From Paenibacillus sp. MMS20-IR301 (lineage in GTDB: Bacteria > Bacillota > Bacilli > Paenibacillales > Paenibacillaceae): a stretch of 64,000 nucleotides of DNA. Location: assembly GCF_032302195.1 (NCBI RefSeq), contig NZ_CP135275.1:5462001-5526000 (forward strand). Reading direction: 5' to 3'. The position numbers and the translations under genes were made by a program. Below are positions 52,378 to 61,275 of this stretch, one piece after another. Under the pieces are notes generated by a model. The model was not told the DNA's origin, made no database searches, and saw only the letters and a list, made by a program, of their open reading frames with translations. How positions within the stretch are numbered: position 1 is the first letter of the stretch; every line of letters starts with the position of its first letter.

Positions 52378-52414
52378 GGAAAAGCGCTGCTGCCTTACGG
52401 CGGAACGCTTTTCC
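52378..52414 (-). terminator. Terminator after clpB
   Basis: GGAAAAGCG pairs perfectly with CGCTTTTCC around an inner GC-rich hairpin, 24 bases beyond the clpB stop, and seven T residues follow on the minus strand. Confidence 0.85.
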
Positions 52415-52437
52415 TTCTTCTTTTCAAACGGCTCCGG

Positions 52438-55086
52438 TTACATTGAACCCGCCGTCTTCGCAGGCTCCGGCTCCGGTTTCGTTATCGAAACGGCCAACCC
52501 GCCGTCAGCAATATCCACAGCCAGCACTGAGCCTTCTTCGGCTTCTCCGGCGATCAGTGCGCGTGCCACCCGGGTCTCCAGGCTGCGCTGGATGAACCGC
52601 TTCAGCGGTCTTGCGCCATAGACGGAATCGAAGCCTTCCTCGGCGATGAAGCGGACCGCCGCTTCACTGAGCGTAAGCCCGATGCCCCGTTCGGCCAGAC
52701 GCAGACGGAGCCCATCGACCAGCTTAACGACGATCTGCCCGGTTTCGCTGAGCGTCAAGGGCTTGAACATTACAATATCGTCTACCCGGTTCAGGAACTC
52801 CGGACGGAAATGGCCGCGCAGCTCATTCATTACCAGGTTCTTAACGGCTTCAGTCAGCTCGCCGTTGTCATCCGTACCTTGAATCAGATGAGGAGAGCCG
52901 ATATTGGAGGTCATGATAATAATTGTGTTCTTGAAGTCAACCACCCGGCCCTGCGAGTCGGTCAGCCGCCCGTCATCCAGCAGCTGCAGGAGGATGTTGA
53001 ACACATCAGGGTGGGCTTTCTCCACTTCATCCAGCAGCACGACCGTATAAGGCTGGCGGCGTACCGCCTCTGTCAGCTGGCCGCCTTCCTCGTAGCCGAT
53101 ATATCCGGGAGGAGCGCCGACCAGACGCGAAACGCTATGCTTCTCCATATACTCCGACATATCGATGCGGATCATGCCGTCCTCGCGGTCAAACAGCGAT
53201 ACGGCGAGCGCTTTGGCCAGCTCGGTCTTGCCGACACCAGTCGGCCCGAGGAACAGGAACGAACCGATCGGCCGGTTCGGGTCCTTGATGCCGGCTCTGG
53301 CCCGGAGCACCGCATCTGCCACCAGCCGGACAGCTTCATCCTGTCCGACCACCCGTTCATGCAGCGTATCTTCAAGCCGCAGCAGCTTATCCCGCTCGCC
53401 TTCCACGAGCCGGCTGACCGGAACACCGGTCCAGCGCGAGACAATATCGGCAATCTCCTCTTCCGTCACGGCTTCGCGCAGCAGCCGGGTCTCCTGATCC
53501 TGCGAAGCAGCCTCCTCAGCGGCCTTCAGCTGCCGTTCCAGATCAGGAATAATACCATAGCTCAGCTCGGCCGACTTGTTAAGATCATAGATCTCCTGCG
53601 CATCGACCAGCTCCTTGCGCGCTTGCTCCAGCCGCTTCTTCAGCTCGCGGAGACCTTGAATCGCCGATTTCTCCTTCTCCCAGCGGACAGTCATGCCCAG
53701 ATGCTTCTCCTTCAGATCAGCCAGCTCCCGCTGCAGGATTTCAAGACGGCGCCTGCTGGCGTCATCGGTTTCCTTTTTCAGGGCAGCCTCTTCAATCTCC
53801 ATCTGCATCAGGCGGCGGGTCACCTCATCCATCTCGCCGGGCATCGAATCGATCTCGGTACGGATCATCGCGCAGGCTTCATCCACCAGATCGATCGCCT
53901 TATCCGGCAGGAAGCGGTCTGTAATGTAGCGGTTTGACAGTACCCCGGCTGCAACCAGTGCGCTGTCATAGATTTTGACCCCGTGATGCACCTCGAAGCG
54001 TTCCTTGAGGCCGCGCAGGATGGAAATCGTATCCTCGACATCCGGCTCGCTGACCAGTACCTGCTGGAAGCGGCGTTCGAGCGCCGGGTCCTTCTCGATG
54101 TATTTGCGGTACTCATCCAGCGTAGTGGCCCCGATACAATGCAGCTCGCCCCGGGCCAGCATCGGCTTCAGCATATTGCCCGCGTCCATGGCCCCTTCGG
54201 TCTTCCCTGCGCCGACAATGGTATGCAGCTCATCAATGAACAGGATGATCCGGCCGTCACTCTCGCGGATCTCCTTCAGCACGGCTTGCAGCCGCTCCTC
54301 GAATTCCCCGCGGTATTTGGCTCCGGCAATCAGGGCGCTCATATCCAGCGAGAAAATCGTCTTGTCCTTCAGTCCCTCCGGCACATCCCGGCGGACAATC
54401 CGGTGGGCCAGTCCTTCCACGATCGCTGTTTTACCGACGCCCGGTTCCCCGATCAGCACCGGATTGTTCTTGGTCTTGCGCGACAGAATACGGATGACCC
54501 GGCGGATCTCGGCATCACGCCCGATCACGGGGTCAATCTTGCCCGCCCGCACCTCAGCAACGAGATCACGGCCGTATTTCTCCAGCACCTCATAGGTGGC
54601 CTCCGGCTCCCGGCTCGTCACCCGCTGGTGTCCGCGGATCTCGGCCAGCACCCCGAGCAGCTTCTCGCGCGAGATCCCCCGGCTCGTGAACAGCCCGCGC
54701 AGCTCACGGCTGCCGCTGCCGGAATCAGACACCATCGCCAGTACGGCATGCTCCACGGCCACGAATTCGTCCTGCATCCCGGCCGCTTCCCGCTCCGCCT
54801 CTTCCAGCAGGGCGATCAGCGCAGGCGAGGCATAACGCCGCATCGTGCCTGCGCCGCTGCCGCTTACGCTCGGCTTCCGCTGCAGCAGCGCCTCCGTTCC
54901 CTGCAGCAGCTCGGCTGCAGGAATATTCATCTTCTGCAGCAGGCGGGGCAGCAGCCCCTCGGACTGCAAGAGCAGTGCCTTCAGCAGATGGAGATTATCT
55001 ATCTCCTGGTGTCCGCCGGCAGCAGCCAGCGACTGGGCTTCTGCAACAGCTTCCTGCAGCTTCTGTGTCAGCTTATTGAAATCCAT
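52438..55086 (-). CDS. clpB: ClpB protein disaggregase
   Basis: An 882-residue Hsp100 chaperone from the ATG at 55086 (AAAGGTG upstream; four more codons are possible). The N-terminal Clp repeat domain (about 1-145), first AAA module with Walker [10 protein letters not shown] and Walker [10 protein letters not shown], the long coiled-coil middle domain (about 410-520) that contacts DnaK, and the second AAA module with Walker [10 protein letters not shown] and the [11 protein letters not shown] pore loop are all present. It pulls apart aggregated proteins with DnaK/DnaJ help and ATP. It is downstream of a CbpA-like DnaJ gene. No CtsR box is seen directly upstream, so it may be read from the hsp20 promoter or its own. 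Confidence 0.95.
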   Translation of the reverse strand: MDFNKLTQKLQEAVAEAQSLAAAGGHQEIDNLHLLKALLLQSEGLLPRLLQKMNIPAAELLQGTEALLQRKPSVSGSGAGTMRRYASPALIALLEEAEREAAGMQDEFVAVEHAVLAMVSDSGSGSRELRGLFTSRGISREKLLGVLAEIRGHQRVTSREPEATYEVLEKYGRDLVAEVRAGKIDPVIGRDAEIRRVIRILSRKTKNNPVLIGEPGVGKTAIVEGLAHRIVRRDVPEGLKDKTIFSLDMSALIAGAKYRGEFEERLQAVLKEIRESDGRIILFIDELHTIVGAGKTEGAMDAGNMLKPMLARGELHCIGATTLDEYRKYIEKDPALERRFQQVLVSEPDVEDTISILRGLKERFEVHHGVKIYDSALVAAGVLSNRYITDRFLPDKAIDLVDEACAMIRTEIDSMPGEMDEVTRRLMQMEIEEAALKKETDDASRRRLEILQRELADLKEKHLGMTVRWEKEKSAIQGLRELKKRLEQARKELVDAQEIYDLNKSAELSYGIIPDLERQLKAAEEAASQDQETRLLREAVTEEEIADIVSRWTGVPVSRLVEGERDKLLRLEDTLHERVVGQDEAVRLVADAVLRARAGIKDPNRPIGSFLFLGPTGVGKTELAKALAVSLFDREDGMIRIDMSEYMEKHSVSRLVGAPPGYIGYEEGGQLTEAVRRQPYTVVLLDEVEKAHPDVFNILLQLLDDGRLTDSQGRVVDFKNTIIIMTSNIGSPHLIQGTDDNGELTEAVKNLVMNELRGHFRPEFLNRVDDIVMFKPLTLSETGQIVVKLVDGLRLRLAERGIGLTLSEAAVRFIAEEGFDSVYGARPLKRFIQRSLETRVARALIAGEAEEGSVLAVDIADGGLAVSITKPEPEPAKTAGSM

Positions 55087-55189
55087 AAGAATCAGCACCT
55101 TTCTTTCATGTAAATGCCGGTGTAGTCCCGGCCGCAGCCTGTAATACTATCAGTCAGCCGGATGCCCGGCGTTATAATTATTGTCAATA

Positions 55190-56182
55190 TTATCCCGTGG
55201 TGGCTCTGCGCCGCTGTGCCCCGCCGGGAGCCTGCCGCTTCGCTCCGGCCTGGAAGCTGCCGGAATCGGCCAGCTGGCGGTACAGCTTCTTCTCGGCCTC
55301 CGAGGTCTCTGCCGGAATAACGAGCTCAAGCTTGAACAGAATATCACCGTTCGTACCGTCCGGACGCTTAAGCCCCTTGCCGGAGAGCCGCAGCGACCGG
55401 CCGCCCGGCATCCCTGCGGGAATCTTTAGCTTGACGCTGCTGCCATCCGGCAGCGCCACCCTGGCTTCCCCGCCAAGCACCGCCTGCCAGGGGGCAATCT
55501 CAATCGTGCCGAGCAAATCCCCGCCGTCCGGCTCATAAATGTCATGCGGCAGGAGATGCAGTGAGATCAGCAGGTCGCCTCCCTCTCCTGCGCTGCCGCC
55601 GGGAACCCGGATGACCGTCCCTTCAGCCGAGCGCGCCGGAATCTGCACATTCAGATCCTTGCCTCCGGCCTGAACACTGATGCTTCCGCCCCGGTACGCC
55701 TGCTCCAGTGTAATATCCAGCTGGGCCTGCATTGTACTGTACCCGTCAGCCCAGGGGTCTCCGCTCTGGCGGGCAGCTCCGCCGCCAAAAAAATCAAAAC
55801 CGGACCGCTCAGCCGCCCCCCGGCTGCCGAAGAACATCCCGAACAGGTCTTCTTCGGCGATGCCGCCGGAGCCAGCTCCGCTGCTCCAGCCCGCACCAAA
55901 GGGCGTTTCCCACGACGACGAGGAGGCTGATCCGTTGCCCCGCGGCCCCCGCGCTCCCGCACGGCCGGAGCCGTAGCGGAGCTCCTCATCATAGATTTCC
56001 CGCTTCTCTTCATTACCCAGCACTTCGTACGCTTCGGCTGCTTCCTTGAACTTCGCCTCCGCCTCCGGAGCCTTGTTGACATCAGGATGCCACTTCTTGG
56101 CCAGTTTCTGATAGGCCTTCTTAATCTCCTGCTTCGACGACTGCCTGCCGACACCCAGAGTCTCGTAATAATTCGCTGCCAT
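55190..56182 (-). CDS. CbpA-like DnaJ co-chaperone (no zinc finger)
   Basis: A 330-residue type-II J protein from the ATG at 56182 (AGGAGGAGG, ideal spacing). J domain at about 2-70 with [35 protein letters not shown], including the HPD motif that stimulates DnaK. Then a Gly/Ser-rich linker (about 75-150) and two beta-sandwich substrate-binding domains (about 155-320). The CxxCxGxG zinc repeats of DnaJ are missing, so it is a CbpA-like protein, not the main DnaJ. It is followed by clpB 103 bases away and very probably works with it. Confidence 0.9.
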   Translation of the reverse strand: MAANYYETLGVGRQSSKQEIKKAYQKLAKKWHPDVNKAPEAEAKFKEAAEAYEVLGNEEKREIYDEELRYGSGRAGARGPRGNGSASSSSWETPFGAGWSSGAGSGGIAEEDLFGMFFGSRGAAERSGFDFFGGGAARQSGDPWADGYSTMQAQLDITLEQAYRGGSISVQAGGKDLNVQIPARSAEGTVIRVPGGSAGEGGDLLISLHLLPHDIYEPDGGDLLGTIEIAPWQAVLGGEARVALPDGSSVKLKIPAGMPGGRSLRLSGKGLKRPDGTNGDILFKLELVIPAETSEAEKKLYRQLADSGSFQAGAKRQAPGGAQRRRATTG

Positions 56183-56321
56183 CCGTACCTCCTCCTTTCG
56201 TATAATGGGAAACATTAAAAGGATCTATATAGGATTCCGCCCTGTAACAAGCCTATTCCCGGCTTACCTGATTATTCACAAGGCTGATACAGTTTCACTC
56301 CCCGTGAACACCACCACTGCA

Positions 56322-56393
56322 GGAGTTGCTAAGGCGCTTTTTATATAGAACTTAACCCTTTTTTCAGGAAAAAGCGCATCATAGCAGAACTCC
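56322..56393. repeat. Long imperfect inverted repeat upstream of the DnaJ-like gene
   Basis: GGAGTT-GCTA...GGCGCTTTTT at 56322-56342 is mirrored by AAAAAGCGC...TAGC-GAACTCC at 56369-56393, giving an imperfect stem of about 20 bp with a 26-base A/T-rich loop. It lies between the hsp20 and dnaJ-like genes. It may act as a terminator, a processing site or a small mobile relic. Confidence 0.45.
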
Positions 56394-56423
56394 CACTACA
56401 ATGCGCCTGTGATCTTGCTATAT

Positions 56424-56457
56424 GAAAAGCCCGGCTCTCCGCTTCCCCCGGAGAACC
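56424..56457 (-). terminator. Terminator after hsp20
   Basis: On the minus strand GGTTCTCCG pairs with CGGAGAGCC around a short loop and is followed by GGGCTTTT, 28 bases beyond the hsp20 stop. The short T run makes partial read-through into dnaJ-like and clpB possible. Confidence 0.6.
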
Positions 56458-56484
56458 ACTCACCCTGTGAGTTAATCCTGCTGC

Positions 56485-56955
56485 TTACTGCAGCGGCCCG
56501 CCGGATGAGCCTCCGCCATCCTGAATTTCAATACGTTTGCCCTGAGTCTTCTGCCGCTTCGGCACCTCAAGGCTCAGCACGCCGTCCTGAAGTGATGCGC
56601 GGATGCCTTCCTCCGCAATATCCTGAACGTAGAAGCGGCGCACATACTGGCCATACCGCCGTTCGCGGCGCACGGCCATTTGCTCCTTGTTGTCTTCGCT
56701 CTTCTCTTCTTTGCGGACTGCCTTAATCGTCAAGTATGGGCTGGTATAGTCGATGTTGATATCCTCTTTTTTGAATCCCGGAAGCTCGGCTTCAATCAGA
56801 TATGCTCCTTCACTCTCGCGGACATCGGTCCGGAAGGACAGCGCTGAGCTTGTGAGCGGTGCGAAGAAATCATCGTTAAATACTTCGTTCAGCGACTTGG
56901 CCAGCACACCAAAAGCATCTTCTCTGCGTTTACCAAACGGAACCAAATCAAACAT
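56485..56955 (-). CDS. Hsp20/alpha-crystallin small heat-shock protein
   Basis: A 156-residue small heat-shock protein. MFDLVPFGKRREDAF is the usual Hsp18-type start, DVRESEGAYLIEAELPGFKKEDINIDYTSPYLTIKA the first half of the alpha-crystallin domain and RRYGQYVRRFYVQDIAEEGIRASLQDGVLSLEVPKRQ the second, with the LxVxxPK end. It holds unfolding proteins for ClpB/DnaK. GAGGAGAA precedes the ATG. It is under a strong sigma-A promoter overlapping CtsR boxes. Confidence 0.93.
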   Translation of the reverse strand: MFDLVPFGKRREDAFGVLAKSLNEVFNDDFFAPLTSSALSFRTDVRESEGAYLIEAELPGFKKEDINIDYTSPYLTIKAVRKEEKSEDNKEQMAVRRERRYGQYVRRFYVQDIAEEGIRASLQDGVLSLEVPKRQKTQGKRIEIQDGGGSSGGPLQ

Positions 56956-57012
56956 AATCCATTCTCCTCTCGTTGACCTCAGTTATTATTGTACTTCCGC
57001 TTTAACTTTGAC

Positions 57013-57029
57013 TTTGACTTTATTTGACC
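57013..57029 (-). promoter_or_regulatory. CtsR operator just downstream of the hsp20 -10 box
   Basis: On the minus strand GGTCAAATAAAGTCAAA fits the CtsR tandem heptamer RGTCAAA-NAN-RGTCAAA well. Two further AGTCAAA heptamers (57007-57013 overlapping 57013-57019) follow. It lies ten bases after the -10 box, so bound CtsR would block RNA polymerase at normal temperature. Confidence 0.8.
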
Positions 57030-57038
57030 TATGACTTT

Positions 57039-57067
57039 ATTATAGTCCCTGTCTGCGGGGATGACAA
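57039..57067 (-). promoter_or_regulatory. Sigma-A promoter of hsp20
   Basis: On the minus strand TTGTCA (57067-57062), a 17-base spacer and a perfect TATAAT (57044-57039), about 84 bases upstream of the hsp20 start. Directly followed by CtsR boxes. Confidence 0.85.
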
Positions 57068-57145
57068 AACGGAAATAAGCCGAAAAACCGGAGAATCCCG
57101 GCATTTCGGCCTGTTTTTTGGGTTAAATTTTAACCTTAATCATGA

Positions 57146-57162
57146 TTTGACCTTATTTGACC
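57146..57162 (-). promoter_or_regulatory. Second, perfect CtsR operator upstream
   Basis: On the minus strand GGTCAAATAAGGTCAAA is an exact match to the tandem CtsR heptamers. It lies 80 bases upstream of the hsp20 -35 box, just after the GNAT stop. It may cooperate with the box at 57013 by looping. A nearby palindrome (GGTTAAA...TTTAACC at 57121-57135) is probably unrelated. Confidence 0.8.
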
Positions 57163-57170
57163 TTAAGGCT

Positions 57171-57725
57171 TCATTTCACATAACGTGCCCGGTATTCGCT
57201 CTCCAGCATACCCATCATAATTACGTCATGATACTCATGGTTGTAAAATAACGTGTCGCGCCGCACCCCTTCCCGGACAAATCCAACCGATTCATAGACA
57301 TGCGCCGCACGGGCATTATAGCTATAGACCTCCAGCTCGATCCGGTGCAGATTGAGAATACCAAATCCGTAGTCCAGCATAAGCAGCAGCGCCTCACGCC
57401 CGTACCCTTGTCCCTGATAGCGTTCCTCACCGATGGCGATCCGCAGATTCGCACTGCGGTTGTCCGGGTCGATATCCTGAATGGCGATGTCACCGATCAC
57501 CTCATCATTCTCCTTCAGGGCAATAAGCAGCAGCACCGTACTGTCATCTCCCGCTTTGCGCTCAATATAGCCGGCAATCTGCTCTTTCGTTATATGCTTC
57601 TTCGTTCCCGTAAGTCTGCGGACCTCTGTACCATAGAACATATGATAATATAATCCGGCGTCTTCCCCGTTAAGCGGGCGCAGATATACCTGTGCTCCTG
57701 TCAAAAGCGCTGAATGCTTAGTCAT
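57171..57725 (-). CDS. GNAT-family acetyltransferase (SpeG/RimJ-like)
   Basis: A 184-residue N-acetyltransferase from the ATG at 57725, which has GGAG at normal spacing; the ATG at 57734 has it too close. GNAT motifs: VYLRPLNGEDA at the start, NDEVIGDIAIQDIDPDNRSANLRIAIGEERYQGQGYGREALLLMLDYGFGILNLHRIELEVYSYN, with the Q/RxxGxG/A acetyl-CoA loop as QGQGYG. ARAAHVYESVGFVREGV is the C-terminal family block. It acetylates an amine, possibly a polyamine, aminoglycoside-like compound or ribosomal N terminus. It is divergent from a MocR-type regulator that probably controls it. Confidence 0.88.
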   Translation of the reverse strand: MTKHSALLTGAQVYLRPLNGEDAGLYYHMFYGTEVRRLTGTKKHITKEQIAGYIERKAGDDSTVLLLIALKENDEVIGDIAIQDIDPDNRSANLRIAIGEERYQGQGYGREALLLMLDYGFGILNLHRIELEVYSYNARAAHVYESVGFVREGVRRDTLFYNHEYHDVIMMGMLESEYRARYVK

Positions 57726-57772
57726 GCCTGTCATCTCCTGCCTGGTGTTATAGCCCTAATGGTAAAGCAAAT

Positions 57773-57794
57773 CTGTATACTATAAAATATACAG
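57773..57794. promoter_or_regulatory. CTGTATA-N8-TATACAG dyad between GNAT and MocR genes
   Basis: A perfect 7-bp inverted repeat with an 8-base A/T-rich spacer (TATAAAAT inside), in the 107-base divergent gap. Its place over the promoter region and its symmetry suggest the operator of the adjacent GntR-domain regulator. Binding is inferred. Confidence 0.6.
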
Positions 57795-57832
57795 AAACGT
57801 CTATTTTCAAAGGACAGATTGATAGGTGAAAG

Positions 57833-59275
57833 ATGCTGCTTGTCCCGGATTTGAACGAACACAGCGAAACCCCGTACTACATACAGCTCTATGATTATCT
57901 GGCAAAAGAAATCATCTCCGGCACCCTGCCCGGCGGCACGCGTCTGCCTTCGATCCGCCGGCTGGCCGGGCTGTGCGGCATCAGCGCCACCCCTGTCGAG
58001 CTGGCCTATCAGCAGCTGCTTGCGGAGGGCTTCATCGCCAGCAAGCCGCGCAGCGGCTATTATGTGCTGCAGATTCACATAAGCGGTACTTCAGCGGAAG
58101 CAGCAGGACAGACACTTCCGGCAGCCGAGCCTATAACCCCCCGCGATCCGCGGAGGTATCCGTATGATTTCCATATGTCCCGCAATGATTTCACCACGTT
58201 CCCGCATAAAATATGGCGCAGCCTCTATCAGGAGCAGCTGACGAATCCCGATCTGCTGCAATACGGCGATCCGCAGGGGGAGCCTGCGCTCCGCGCCAGC
58301 ATTGCCACTTATCTGCGGCAGTTCCGCGGGCTGCGCTGCACGGCCGATCAGGTCGTTATCGGCGGCGACCAGTATACGCTCTGTTCGCTGCTGTGCCTGA
58401 TGCTTAAGGAACGGGTAACCCGGCTCGCAATTGAGGATCCGGGATATCATCTGCTGCCGGCAGCGTTCAAACGCAGCGGTTATGAGATTAAGCCCATTCC
58501 GCTGGAAGAGGAGGGCCTGCAGGCAGGGAAGCTGTATGGCAGCGGGGCAGACGCTGTATATATCTCTCCCTCTCATCAGTTCCCCCGCGGGATGGCTATG
58601 CCGGTTGCAGGACGCCTCGCCTTGCTGGAGTGGGCGCGGTCTGTGAGCGGCTATATCATTGAGGATGATTATGACGGGGAGTTCCGCTATCACGGGCGGC
58701 CCATTCCAGCCCTTCAGGGACTGGTCCCGGACAGTCCTGTCATCTATATGTGCAGCTTTGCCCAGTCATTCACTCCTGCACTCTGCATTCATTATATGGT
58801 TCTGCCCCGGGAGCTGCTGCCTGTCTATCACAGCCTGAGAAGCGAGCTGTATCTGGAGCATTCGGCCTCGCGGCTGCATCAGATTGCCCTGCATTATTTC
58901 ATGGAACGGGGCTACTTTGAGAAGCATCTGCGCAGGATAAGGCTGCTCTACCAGCGCAAGCATGACCTGCTGGTACAGGCGGTCAGTCATTACTTCGGAG
59001 ATGCCGCGGCGCTCAGCGGCCAGGGTGCAGGCTTCCATCTGCTGCTGACACTGAAGCAGCCGGCAGCGGGTGGTGCACACGAGCTTGCCGCCGCAGCCGG
59101 GGCTGCCGGTATCCGCGTCACACCCATGTCTTATACATGGTGGGACAAGCCGGGCAGTAATCATCCTGAGTTCATTCTGGGCTTCGGCGGTATTGCCGGG
59201 GGACTGATTGACGAAGGCATCCGCAGACTGGCGGAGGTATGGCTTGGGGAAGCTTTCCAGGCAGAGGGCAAATGA
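57833..59275 (+). CDS. MocR/PdxR-type regulator lacking the PLP lysine
   Basis: A 480-residue regulator. An N-terminal GntR winged helix (about 8-76: YDYLAKEIISGTLPGGTRLPSIRRLAGLCGISATPVELAYQQLLAEGFI) is joined to a fold-I aminotransferase-like domain (about 110-470). In active MocR proteins the PLP Schiff-base Lys lies in a TFSKTLxPxLRIGY block; here it reads CSFAQSFTPALCIHYMVLP, with Gln311 at the Lys place and Cys and His at the Arg and Gly places. EDDYDGEFRY, which holds the Asp contacting the PLP ring, is kept. So it may sense a free ligand or bind PLP non-covalently. Divergent from the GNAT gene. Start 57833 lacks a strong ribosome binding site; ATG is preferred by alignment. Confidence 0.85.
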   Translation: MLLVPDLNEHSETPYYIQLYDYLAKEIISGTLPGGTRLPSIRRLAGLCGISATPVELAYQQLLAEGFIASKPRSGYYVLQIHISGTSAEAAGQTLPAAEPITPRDPRRYPYDFHMSRNDFTTFPHKIWRSLYQEQLTNPDLLQYGDPQGEPALRASIATYLRQFRGLRCTADQVVIGGDQYTLCSLLCLMLKERVTRLAIEDPGYHLLPAAFKRSGYEIKPIPLEEEGLQAGKLYGSGADAVYISPSHQFPRGMAMPVAGRLALLEWARSVSGYIIEDDYDGEFRYHGRPIPALQGLVPDSPVIYMCSFAQSFTPALCIHYMVLPRELLPVYHSLRSELYLEHSASRLHQIALHYFMERGYFEKHLRRIRLLYQRKHDLLVQAVSHYFGDAAALSGQGAGFHLLLTLKQPAAGGAHELAAAAGAAGIRVTPMSYTWWDKPGSNHPEFILGFGGIAGGLIDEGIRRLAEVWLGEAFQAEGK

Positions 59276-59307
59276 TTTATTGAGTTTATATTCCGATAGA
59301 AAAGCTA

Positions 59308-60267
59308 TCAGCCGTATTTCGCCTGCAGCTCTGCAAGCCTCCGCCTCACCTCTGCCACCAGCTCCGGCGGCTCCTGTACAGTAGCCTCATTGCAGAGGCC
59401 GATTATAAACCGCGCGAAGAATCCCAGATCCTGCCCCGGAATTTCTCCTTCCAGCCAGCCTGTGCCCTCTTCGCGGATATGCAGCAGCGGCGGAGCCCAG
59501 ACCTCCGCTTCGCAGGCTTGAACGCCTTCGGCTGTCAGCTCTGCGTACAGCTTGACCATGGCCGGGGCAGTTTGCCGGCTCACCCTGCCGTAAGCCTCCC
59601 TGTTCCCGAGATGGACATGCCCCAGATCAAGGGCTGCCGGACCGGACCCGTCCGCTGCTGCGGACTGAATCCGGTCACAGCGGAATACGCGGATATCGCC
59701 GCGCAGGAAGCAATACGCCGGGCAGTACCAGAGCCCGTTGCTCGCATAAATACCGACTGGCTGAATCCACCGCTCCTGCCGCTGCCCCCGTGATTCGTAG
59801 TCGATCCGCAGCACCTTTTGCCCGGTGGCCGCTTCCAGCAGCAGGGCCAGATAAGGGAATTCCGCCTGCCTGGCCGGGGTCAGGAAATCAATCCGGTGCT
59901 TCATCTCATCAATACGGTCGCGGACATCGCCGGACATATAGTTATAGAATTTATGCAGGGCAGATAATGATTCCTCCTTAAAGGGGAGATACTTGTAGTG
60001 GCGGAGCGCATGGCTGGCGAAAAAAATCGCCACCGCCTCCTCCTCCGTAAACGCAATCGGCGGCAGAATCCGTTCATTCAGCACCTGATAGCCGCCATGC
60101 GGCCCTACTTCAGAGTAGAGCGGAACACCCAGCTCACCCAGCTCCTGCAGATCCCGGAGGATCGTCCGGGAGGATACATTGAACTCATCGGCCAGCTCTT
60201 TGACTGTAAATTTGCGCTTGCGGTTGACCGTCATCATCAGGTCCAGCAGCCGTTTGGACTTCGACAT
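59308..60267 (-). CDS. WYL-domain transcriptional regulator (YafY-like)
   Basis: A 319-residue regulator from the ATG at 60267 (GGAGGG upstream). The N-terminal helix-turn-helix reads RLLDLMMTVNRKRKFTVKELADEFNVSSRTILRDLQELGELGVPLYSEVGPHGGYQVL. The central WYL domain has RIDYESRGQRQERWIQPVGIYASNGLWYCPAYCFLRGDIRVFRCDRIQS; the usual WYL triplet appears as LWY. WYL regulators sense ligands, including nucleic acid pieces or small metabolites. It is divergent from the VOC gene, which it probably controls. Confidence 0.88.
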   Translation of the reverse strand: MSKSKRLLDLMMTVNRKRKFTVKELADEFNVSSRTILRDLQELGELGVPLYSEVGPHGGYQVLNERILPPIAFTEEEAVAIFFASHALRHYKYLPFKEESLSALHKFYNYMSGDVRDRIDEMKHRIDFLTPARQAEFPYLALLLEAATGQKVLRIDYESRGQRQERWIQPVGIYASNGLWYCPAYCFLRGDIRVFRCDRIQSAAADGSGPAALDLGHVHLGNREAYGRVSRQTAPAMVKLYAELTAEGVQACEAEVWAPPLLHIREEGTGWLEGEIPGQDLGFFARFIIGLCNEATVQEPPELVAEVRRRLAELQAKYG

Positions 60268-60385
60268 AGGCTTCCCTCCAATTATTTTTATATTTATGAC
60301 AATAGCTGTCACTATTACAGATTACACTATAATCAGAGCCGGTCAGCAAAGGCAAGGCAAATCAATCATAAGGAGCGATTTAAAT

Positions 60386-60811
60386 ATGACACTGCAAGTA
60401 AATCCTTTTATTCTGGTAGATGGTACAGCGGATGAGGCGATTGCCTTTTATCAGGAGGCACTGGGCGCTAAGCTGCTCTTCAAACAAACGGTCGGCGAAG
60501 GCCCGCAGAACCCGGAAGCACCGATGTCTGAAGCGGAGCAGGCACGTATCGCCCATTCCGTACTGCTGGTGGGTGAGACGAAATTTTTCGTGGCCGACCA
60601 GGAGCTGAACCAGCCGCTAACCCATGGGAACGGCATCACCATCTGCATTACAGTAGACACCCCGGATGAAGCCCGGCAGCTGTATAATGCTCTGGGGGAA
60701 GGCGGAACGGTGGATCTCGAGCTCAGCCCCGCTTATTTCAGCCCGGCCTACGGCATGGTCACCGATAAGTTTGGCGTAGCTTTCCAGATATTTACGAAGC
60801 GCCCGCAATAA
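60386..60811 (+). CDS. VOC-family protein (PhnB-like)
   Basis: A 141-residue protein from the ATG at 60386 (AAGGAG upstream); the longer frame to 60179 runs across the divergent regulator and is spurious. VNPFILVDGTADEAIAFYQEALGAKLLFKQTVGEGP and the end SPAYFSPAYGMVTDKFGVAFQIFTKRPQ with the Glu-less metal site are typical of PhnB-like glyoxalase/bleomycin resistance folds (3-demethylubiquinone-methyltransferase-like). No single enzymatic role is fixed. Divergent from a WYL regulator, a common pairing. Confidence 0.85.
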   Translation: MTLQVNPFILVDGTADEAIAFYQEALGAKLLFKQTVGEGPQNPEAPMSEAEQARIAHSVLLVGETKFFVADQELNQPLTHGNGITICITVDTPDEARQLYNALGEGGTVDLELSPAYFSPAYGMVTDKFGVAFQIFTKRPQ

Positions 60812-60954
60812 AGTATATCTATAGGCAATATCCGATTGGATGGGTGAAGTTATCAGCTTATCAAGGTTATCTAGAAAGCATTCAGGACATTCAAGCCTGA
60901 CAGCGGCCGGAAGTCCTTATGTTCACTTAAGCAGCGGCCAAACTTCGATTTCCC

Positions 60955-61170
60955 GTCTTAGGACGTCTTAATCTTAATTAGTTGGAAAAACGCATCTTAA
61001 TTCAGCGATTTTGAGGCATTTGCCGGAATTAGGTGGATAAATGTCATTTATTTCTATGCATTTCTTCAATTTTGGCCTATAGCCCTTAAATTAAGTGCTG
61101 TTTATCCACCTGCTGTTTGAGATAGGTTTTTCCGTTCATTAGCAAGTGGAGAAAATCCACCTAATTCCGG
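60955..61170. repeat. Dispersed intergenic repeat, copy 2
   Basis: The partner of 15241-15430. TTGGAAAAACG, CTTAATTCA, GAATTAGGTGGATAAATG, ATTAAGTG and later CCACCTAATTCCGG appear in the same order. This copy also has GTTTATCCACC and CACCTAATTCC arms that are reverse-complementary to the forward blocks, giving the region a loose hairpin. No gene is seen from 60812 to 61236. Confidence 0.5.
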
Positions 61171-61236
61171 TCACCGCCCATGCTGGTTCCGGAGTGTCCC
61201 GCATTTTAGGCATTGTATAGATTCCTAGTCAAAAAT

Positions 61237-61268
61237 AAAAACAAGCGGCAGCACGTCCGCTTGTTTTT
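61237..61268 (-). terminator. Terminator after the GyrI-like gene
   Basis: AAAAACAAGCGG pairs perfectly with CCGCTTGTTTTT around an 8-base loop, 8 bases beyond the GyrI-like stop. The A/T arms make it usable from both sides. Confidence 0.85.
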
Positions 61269-61275
61269 GTTATAT

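Noticed and set aside
52810..53937. Long plus-strand frames across clpB
   Set aside because: Antisense of a well-conserved clpB; no start signals.
56183..56484. CIRCE (HrcA) element upstream of the DnaJ-like gene
   Set aside because: No TTAGCACTC-N9-GAGTGCTAA or close variant is present; only hairpins were found.
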